Part shown: one piece after another, positions 1 to 5,200 of the stretch
Position numbering within the stretch: the stretch's first letter is position 1
Layout: each line of letters starts with the position of its first letter
Assembly: GCA_023474185.1 (NCBI GenBank)
Contig: JAMCXR010000007.1
Coordinates: forward strand, 1 to 6,505
DNA from: Patescibacteria group bacterium
Lineage (GTDB): Bacteria > Patescibacteriota > Minisyncoccia > UBA6257 > Colwellbacteraceae
Direction: 5' to 3'
Length of the DNA: 6,505 bases
The notes under the pieces: generated by a model
Told to the model about the DNA's origin: nothing
Database searches by the model: none
The model's input: the letters and a program-made list of their open reading frames with translations, nothing else
Program-made: the position numbers and the translations under genes

Positions 1-478
1 TTATATACCACCTGCCGTTTATCTTCTCCAAATCGAGAAACTGGCTGATCTGGTACCAGGCTGGCTGGAATCCGACTACGCTCGCCGCGTACTGGCCGTC
101 CGCCAACACTTCAGCTCTGTTCCCCGAATAAGCGAAGAGCCTGACATCAATAGCCGTAGAGCTGGAAATCCAAAACTGTTCGTGCTTGACTGCGGCGTCG
201 ATCAGGCTTTGGCCGTTCGAAGCAACCGTCAGACTTGCGGTGCTAGTCGTGTAATTAGCAATCAGCTTATTCCAACCGCTGTTGCCGTCCACCGCATTCA
301 TGTACTGATAATAATATCCGTGAACTAGGCTGCTGATTGCCTTGGAGTCTTGCGCCGCCACCGATTCCGTTCCGGGCGCAATGGCGCGCCGGTGATAAAC
401 GTAGAGAACGCCGGCTAAAATTAGCAGGAGGATGACGGCGCCGGCTATAGTTTTCCAAAATTCAAATCCTTTTTTCAC
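1..478 (-). CDS. membrane-anchored protein of unknown function, possible NTF2-like extracellular domain (3' end outside window)
   Basis: An open frame runs from a GTG at 478 off the left edge, giving 159 codons without a stop. The product starts MKKGFEFWKTIAGAVILLL. Residues about 8-28 form one strongly hydrophobic helix preceded by lysines and followed by YHRR, so it is a signal anchor or uncleaved signal peptide. Of the two charge clusters, this leaves the rest probably outside the membrane, but topology is not certain. The remainder is soluble and ends in the pattern VVGFQPAWYQISQFLDLEKI then NGRWYI. The overall pattern (helical start, paired strands, final GRWYI strand) resembles small NTF2-like or ARC6-like domains, but I do not recognise the family. 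GTG 478 is preferred because a promoter at 536-544 would start transcription near 529, and no other ATG, GTG or TTG lies between in frame. The frame stays open upstream, so a longer product cannot be excluded. No Shine-Dalgarno site is seen. Confidence 0.72.
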   Translation of the reverse strand, partial: MKKGFEFWKTIAGAVILLLILAGVLYVYHRRAIAPGTESVAAQDSKAISSLVHGYYYQYMNAVDGNSGWNKLIANYTTSTASLTVASNGQSLIDAAVKHEQFWISSSTAIDVRLFAYSGNRAEVLADGQYAASVVGFQPAWYQISQFLDLEKINGRWYI

Positions 479-535
479 TTTTATAAAAAAATTGGTCTTA
501 ACTCGACTGACTTTTGGCTTATGCCGATTAATAAA

Positions 536-544
536 ATTATACCA
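536..544 (-). promoter_or_regulatory. extended -10 promoter for the membrane-anchored gene
   Basis: Read on the minus strand this is TGGTATAAT: a perfect TATAAT (536-541) with the TGn extension (542-544). No good -35 hexamer is seen 16-18 nt upstream, which fits an extended -10 promoter. Transcription would begin near 529 and leave a leader of about 50 nt before GTG 478. It sits in the 107-nt gap (479-585) after the DUF192 stop codon. I see no terminator with a U-tract in that gap. Confidence 0.55.
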
Positions 545-585
545 CAGCACTACCGTCGAAATCTGTCGATAAGCAAATGCCGGCC

Positions 586-951
586 TTATTCGAGAAAGTC
601 GCCTTTCTTAATATCCAGTCTGGCCGTTTCCCCGGCGGCCACTTCTATCACACAGTCCACCGCCACCTGAGGAGCGTAAATTTTCAAAGAAAGCAGCGAT
701 AAACCGTTTCCCGGAAGAACGTTGCCATTAATTTCCACCACTTCCTTGTTGCGCAACCAAATTATATCTAACGGGAAATTCACTCCCTTCATCCAAAATT
801 CGTACCTCATCGGCATCCTAAACTTAAAAATAATTCCCTCTCTTTCCCCAAGCCCGCTAAGCGCCGCAGCACCCGCAGCTTTCTCCCGCCAAGTTTTGGC
901 TTCCCAAACCTCCAGCGTCTTGCCTCCCAGTTTTATCTCCTTTTTCTTCAT
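586..951 (-). CDS. DUF192 family protein
   Basis: A 121-residue protein starting at ATG 951 and ending in TAA. It matches DUF192 (COG1430). The family hallmark is at residues 52-66, FWMKGVNFPLDIIWL, followed by the EVVEINGNV strand (70-78) and the C-terminal signature VIEVAAGETARLDIKKGD (101-118). Residues 36-46 (GEREGIIFKFR) correspond to the family's Gly-x-x-F strand region. The length is close to a bare domain. The function of the family is not established; it is a small all-beta fold, often exported. Unlike many members, this one has no signal peptide or lipobox: it begins MKKKEIKLGGKTLEVWEAKT, so it is probably cytoplasmic unless the start is wrong. There is no clear Shine-Dalgarno site before the ATG. 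It lies 101 nt downstream of the PaaX-like regulator, with a palindromic operator candidate between them, so it is probably transcribed separately and may be regulated by that neighbour. Confidence 0.9.
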   Translation of the reverse strand: MKKKEIKLGGKTLEVWEAKTWREKAAGAAALSGLGEREGIIFKFRMPMRYEFWMKGVNFPLDIIWLRNKEVVEINGNVLPGNGLSLLSLKIYAPQVAVDCVIEVAAGETARLDIKKGDFLE

Positions 952-999
952 TATTTGGTCACTTGCTTTGCTGCTAATTTGCTAGCTTGTCCACTTTCG

Positions 1000-1033
1000 C
1001 TAAACATTTTATCCGATCGGGAAAACTGTTTAG
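1000..1033. promoter_or_regulatory. 34-bp dyad, candidate operator over the DUF192 promoter
   Basis: A centred inverted repeat: arms CTAAACA (1000-1006) and TGTTTAG (1027-1033), inner TTT/AAA pairs, and a CCGATCGG core (1013-1020). Of 17 symmetric positions 14 match; the mismatches are 1007/1026, 1011/1022 and 1012/1021. A minus-strand -10 candidate TAAAAT (1006-1011) falls inside it, about 50 nt upstream of the DUF192 start, with only a weak -35. No U-tract follows on the minus strand, so it does not read as an intrinsic terminator. A bound dimeric regulator here would cover the promoter; the PaaX-like protein encoded next door is the natural candidate. The dyad is seen directly; its role is inferred. 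Confidence 0.5.
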
Positions 1034-1039
1034 TAATTC

Positions 1040-1053
1040 GCCTATTTTTAGGC
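1040..1053 (-). repeat. short hairpin at the end of the regulator gene
   Basis: GCCTATTTTTAGGC forms a 5-bp stem (GCCTA/TAGGC) with a 4-nt loop, overlapping the last base of the TAG stop codon of the PaaX-like gene. It might slow or protect the 3' end of that transcript. It lacks a following U-run and is too short to call a terminator. Confidence 0.3.
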
Positions 1054-1652
1054 TATACCAACTCCCTGGCCAGGGATAAATAGACCGCACTGGCGCCGAA
1101 TATCAAAAACGTTGTCCTTTCTATAATATTAGAAATCTTTCCGCGCAAAGAAGGGTCAATTTTGATGACTTTAACGAATTCACCGAGCGATGTTTCTTTA
1201 AGATATTTGTAGAATTTAGGAGAAGGAAGGCGAAATCCAAGCCAAACGCTTTTCTGCAGCATTAAGTACTCCAGCGAGACCAATAGGTTTCTTAACCACT
1301 TCCTTTTGTTCCTCAACTTTTCCGGAATATCGAAAATCACCAAGTTCAATCCTCTCTTCTCTAAAAGGCCGCGATTATTGCTAATGGACGGCAGGGTCTT
1401 CTCTTTTAGGCACTTCAGTTTCTTTAGCCCGCTGGCGGTTATTGTCCAACTGGACCAACTTTTTCCTTCCTGCGGCACCTTTCTTACATGCCCTTGCCTT
1501 TTCAGCCTATTTAACAGACTGTAGGTGCTTTGTCGGTTAAATCTGTAGTTGCGTCCCATGCTGGGCTGCGCATTGTCGGGAATTACGGCATTGGCGAATA
1601 ATTCCAGTATCGCTCTGGTTTTGCTCTTTGGCGCATTATTCGAAAAGGACAT
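1053..1652 (-). CDS. PaaX-like winged-helix regulator with Cas2-like C-terminal domain
   Basis: The preferred product is 199 residues from ATG 1652 (MSFSNNAPKSK), ending in TAG. The first roughly 80 residues read as a winged helix: a helix RAILELFANAVI, a recognition-helix region with QSTYSLLNRLKRQGHV, and the wing GKSWSSWTITASGLKKLK. The second half, NLVIFDIPEKLRNKRKWLRN through LMLQKSVWLGFRLPSPKFY, matches the Cas2-like middle domain of PaaX-type repressors (first strand with Asp in FDIPE, then the QKSVW strand). Known PaaX proteins repress transcription as dimers; the ligand here is unknown. The C-terminal tail FLIFGASAVYLSLARELV is unusually hydrophobic. The same frame extends to ATG 1736, which overlaps the methyltransferase stop as ATGA and would add 28 residues (227 in all). 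That extension is low in recognisable structure, and a perfect TATAAT sits 6 nt before ATG 1652, so I favour the shorter form. It is not a CRISPR Cas2: no array or cas genes are nearby. Confidence 0.8.
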   Translation of the reverse strand: MSFSNNAPKSKTRAILELFANAVIPDNAQPSMGRNYRFNRQSTYSLLNRLKRQGHVRKVPQEGKSWSSWTITASGLKKLKCLKEKTLPSISNNRGLLEKRGLNLVIFDIPEKLRNKRKWLRNLLVSLEYLMLQKSVWLGFRLPSPKFYKYLKETSLGEFVKVIKIDPSLRGKISNIIERTTFLIFGASAVYLSLARELV

Positions 1653-1658
1653 GCTTAA

Positions 1659-1664
1659 ATTATA
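1659..1664 (-). promoter_or_regulatory. -10 element for a leaderless regulator transcript
   Basis: The minus strand reads TATAAT, then six bases, then ATG at 1652. That spacing puts the transcription start on or next to the A of the start codon, the known arrangement for leaderless bacterial mRNAs. The -35 region is poor. It lies in the 80-nt stretch (1653-1732) between the methyltransferase stop and ATG 1652. Confidence 0.45.
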
Positions 1665-1694
1665 CACTATCGGTCGTGGGACATGCGGCCTCTG

Positions 1695-1726
1695 CTCGCC
1701 GCCGAGAATGCCGAAGCCGAAGCTTC
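1695..1726 (-). repeat. two small hairpins just after the methyltransferase gene
   Basis: On the minus strand, 1726-1713 reads GAAGC-TTCG-GCTTC, a 5-bp stem capped by a C(UUCG)G tetraloop, a known extra-stable RNA loop. It begins 6 nt after the methyltransferase stop. A second stem, CTCG-GCGG-CGAG, follows at 1706-1695. No U-tract follows, so these are not typical terminators, but they suit a 3' untranslated end. The stretch is GC-rich, so chance stems are possible. Confidence 0.3.
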
Positions 1727-1732
1727 CCGATT

Positions 1733-2230
1733 TCATCTCCCAAGCCAGCTCGTTACTATTTCGTACACCGCGATGCCGTAAGCCACCGAAACATTAAGAG
1801 ATTCTTTCTTGCCGAACATAGGGATCTCGATTGTCATATCGACCGCCTTGAGAACCGAGGGCGGCAAACCTTTGACCTCATTCCCCATAACTAAAGCCAA
1901 TCTATTAAATTGTTTATTTTTATATTTTACCTTATGGAAAGGAACGGACGCCTTACTCTGCTCCACAGCCAAAACTTTATACCCTTCCTTTTTAAGCTGG
2001 TTTATCAACTTCACCGTTCCGGCAGTTCTCCCCGAAACTTTTTCCCATTTGACATACTTTTCCGCCCCCAAGGCTGTTTTGACCAGACGCGACTCCGGCC
2101 GGTTGTGCTTATCCACTGGTGCGGGGGTGTAGCCGCACAAGAAAAGCTTTTCCATGCCTGCGGCATCGGACGTTCTGAAAATCGAGCCCACATTATGCAG
2201 GCTTCGTACGTTATACAATATCGCAACCAT
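1733..2230 (-). CDS. SpoU/TrmH-family RNA 2'-O-methyltransferase
   Basis: A 165-residue single-domain SPOUT enzyme that would transfer a methyl group from S-adenosylmethionine to a ribose 2'-OH of tRNA or rRNA in the cytoplasm. All three SpoU motifs are present. Motif 1 is NVRSLHNVGSIFRTSDAAG (residues 7-25), with Asn13 and the catalytic-type Arg19. Motif 2 is LVMGNEVKGLP (113-123), with Gly116, Asn117 and Glu118. Motif 3 is IEIPMFGKKESLNVSVAYGI (134-153), with Ser144, Leu145 and Asn146 at the knot. Motifs 2 and 3 form the trefoil knot and cofactor site in this family. There is no N-terminal L30e-like RNA-binding domain, so length and layout resemble the small TrmL-type enzymes, but the substrate cannot be assigned from sequence. 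The start ATG 2230 has an AGGA site 5 nt upstream that overlaps the TAG stop of the giant gene, indicating coupled expression. It ends in TGA. The GAEKYVKWE segment (55-63) is common in such enzymes. Confidence 0.93.
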   Translation of the reverse strand: MVAILYNVRSLHNVGSIFRTSDAAGMEKLFLCGYTPAPVDKHNRPESRLVKTALGAEKYVKWEKVSGRTAGTVKLINQLKKEGYKVLAVEQSKASVPFHKVKYKNKQFNRLALVMGNEVKGLPPSVLKAVDMTIEIPMFGKKESLNVSVAYGIAVYEIVTSWLGR

Positions 2231-2235
2231 AATTA

Positions 2236-2239
2236 TCCT
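2236..2239 (-). promoter_or_regulatory. ribosome binding site overlapping the giant gene's stop
   Basis: AGGA on the minus strand, 5 nt before ATG 2230. Its AG are the last two bases of the TAG stop codon (2240-2238) of the upstream gene, so ribosomes finishing the giant protein could restart here. It is the clearest Shine-Dalgarno site in the window. Confidence 0.65.
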
Positions 2240-5200
2240 ATTGCGATTTAGTTAACCCTATTTTCATATACCAGTCCACCCCGCTATCCGAATACCCGCC
2301 AAACGAGCAATTACCGCAACTGGCGTTAAGTCCCCTTCCGAACCCGGAGGCGGAATCACCGCCGGCATACGGATTGCCGTTTATAACGGCGTTCTGCCAA
2401 GAGTTATTGAAGTAGCCTTGTAATTCCCCGTAACTTGCGACATCCAGCATGGCCCACCCGCCATTATTTGCCGGCACCGTAACCATAGAAGAAAAACTGA
2501 ACGTAATATCTTGCGGATCGGTAAGAGGACTAATGTTTTTAATAACACTTTCGCCTAAGAGATTGTTAAAGTCTGGGTGTCCAGAGACATCGGGGTAAAT
2601 AGACAACCTTAGGTTGGTCGGAGCGTATCCGCCATACCAATCCTGTCTGACCTTCACCGTAAACTTATCAAACACCAAATCGGTCGAGGAAGATATTTTT
2701 TGCATGCTAGCCGAATCCGGCACTGAGTAATTTTGATTGATATCCAGCGCGCCAAAACTCTTGCTCCACCCGCCGTCCCACTGGCTTTGATCCGCTACAA
2801 TGTCAGTCACAGGATATGTCCAACTCGAGGTTGCTATTAGCGATGACTTGCCAAACGCGTCTTTGGCGCGCAGTCCTACGACAAACCCATCTCCAACATT
2901 AACAAACCGCGAATATCTGTAACTCATGCGGCCGGGATCGGTAAAATCAGCTCTCGGTTCGGGGGAAAGCGCCTGCCAAAGAGCGTTGTCCAAACCGCCC
3001 GCCGGAGAAATATTTATCTCATAGCTTGTCGAGCTTAAAATTCCATCGCTGTCGCTCGCCGGGTCCCAGCTCACGGCCAATGCGGAACTGTCCGGCTTGA
3101 ACTGAGCGATAAAAGCAGACGGGAAAATGGGCGCGGTATGTAAACTTTGGACCTCTTCGAGACTCAACTCCTTCAAAGGATAACGAATCCTGTCCACGGC
3201 CACGAGTTTGAATTTTCTTTCCCCAAAAACGTTTGGGTCGTGGTCGTAATACGAAACCGTGATGAAGCTGCTCGTGGATAGGTTTAAACTCGAGGCTGAA
3301 AGCGCAGACGCGAGCAAAAGATGCAGCTCACTAGCGGCCCGCGGAAAAATGTCGGTGGCGTAAGGGCCGTAATCGCAAAGACCGTTCGGGAAAATCACGG
3401 CCTGAGCGGAAACATCCGATCCCCCGCAGCTCCGGTATCTTATACTGAATGTGCTTGTGCTAGCCGCGAAATATTCCGATTTGTCCGCATCGCCGTTCAG
3501 AGAGAACGCCAAAAGTCTCCAATCGGTTTTCGTTCCCGTCGTTCCACTCCAAAGCGGAGGAATGAATGGCGTGCTTTGATAAAACGCGTCTACCAGATAC
3601 GCATCGACCCCGTTTCTCGGGTCTCGATAAAAATAAAGGTTGGATAAGAAACTCGGCGCGCTGACGCTCGCAGTCGCTTCGGCAAGCACGGTTCCGTCTT
3701 CGTCAAAAGCCGATACTCTGAACCCATAATTTCTGCCAACCTCGTTAATCGACAAAGTGGTACTTGTAGAGGACATTAAAAACGAGATTGCGCCGGTTTC
3801 CCTGTCCTCTCCCCAATCCGTTTCGCCCGCGGAAGTCGACGTGGAAAGCTGGACGGTGTAAAAAACGGCTGTTCCAGTAGCGGTACTAGTAGATAATTTA
3901 TCTCCGGAAGATGAAAAAACCGCGAAGTCATCCCAACTCAAAAATACTTTAAGAACATTAGAATCATAGTTTGCGAGGAAGTTGGCTATTGTCGGCAGCG
4001 CAACGGTAGACGTTGCGGCGGGAGCATGATCCGCGCTATCGGAAGCGCAAACCGACGAAGATGCCCCAGGGGCAGGGCAAATCTGAATATCAAAATCGGA
4101 AAAGTTGTCGCCGCTGTCGACGAACTCTCCATTCATCTTTTTCCTTTGAATGCTTTGTCCGCTTTCCGGCTGAGGCGCGCAATTTCCTTCGCAGTCTCCA
4201 GCCTCTCCCCACCCGACTTTATCGACAATTTCATGATTAGGATTTTTTATGACCAGAGAATTATCATCGGCAACGCCATAAGCAGTTAGAATATCACCTC
4301 TTATACTTCCCTCTGAATTAGCGATAATCAGAAAACTCCCGGGCTGAATCGTTTTGCCGCTCCACAAATCCGCTTTGGCGAAAGTAGAAAACATATCGGC
4401 ATTTTTCGTCTTTTTCATTACCGACCAGTCGGTCAAATCCAGGCTGGAATCGTTCGGGTTGTAAATCTCGACAAATTCGTCTTTTGTGCTGCTTGCCGAC
4501 GCCAATTGAATCTCTGTTATAAGCAGTTTTTTATACACAACCTCACTGCTCGTTGCGGTGCTTGTAGCATTATCTCCCCGACTATTATTTCCTCCGCTTA
4601 TTTGTGCTGCTGCGGATGTCGTCCCTCCGCCTCCGCCGCCGGCTGGCGCAACAAACGCCTGATCATTCCCCTTTTGGGGAGTTCCGCCTATTGCCATCGA
4701 GGTGTGCCAGCCGATACCGGCCGAATTTCTTTCCATAGTCCTGCGGGAACCCGCGTCTCCCGCGGGCCAGCCACTCGTCCCATACACGCTATCAACTAGC
4801 AAGCATTTATTATTGAAAAGTTTCAGGTCAGCGCCGCTATTCACCAAACTACCGGTGTACGCCAAATCCGCCTTAACGCCCGAAATAGAATCGACATCTG
4901 TCCGTTCAAGAAGATAAAATTCGCCTGGAGCAATGGCGACCCCCGAAGGCACGACTGCTTTTATGTGTTCGTCTCTGCTCAAAATCTGCCAGCCGGAGAT
5001 ATCAATCGGCGCTAGAGTGATGTTTTTTAGTTCGATCCACTCATCGTTTGCGCTATTAACTCCTCCCATCCACGCTATCTCGTTAAAAATTACACCCGGA
5101 TTCGCCAGCTGATTTTGAATAGAAAATGGACATAAAGAACTCTCTACCGGCGCCGTCTGAGTCGAGGAGGCATTCCTTGCTTTCGTTAAAGAAAATTCGG

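Noticed and set aside
267..458. 63-residue ATG frame on the minus strand
   Set aside because: It lies wholly inside the GTG-started membrane-anchored gene in another frame; its Arg/Ser-rich product looks like an out-of-frame shadow.
479..585. Terminator after the DUF192 gene
   Set aside because: No stem followed by a U-run is present on the minus strand; only the promoter element is supported.
1063..1076. Perfect 14-bp palindrome TCCCTGGCCAGGGA
   Set aside because: It lies inside the last codons of the regulator gene (LARE), with no U-tract or promoter beside it; likely chance, though it could join the nearby hairpin.
1053..1652. Possible CRISPR-associated Cas2
   Set aside because: The Cas2-like fold is only the second half, preceded by a winged-helix domain, as in PaaX-type regulators. 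There are no repeats, cas1 or other cas genes in the window.
3321..3647. Plus-strand open frame of 108 codons, and similar ones at 722-985, 1809-2251 and 4013-4289
   Set aside because: All are antisense to well-supported minus-strand genes, lack ribosome binding sites and give low-complexity or basic products.
4845..4868. The eight residues DLAYTGSL occur both here (lamin-tail domain 2) and at 6480-6503 (hydrolase domain)
   Set aside because: Only 15 of 24 bases agree and the flanking residues differ fully, so it is best explained as coincidence and not a duplicated segment.
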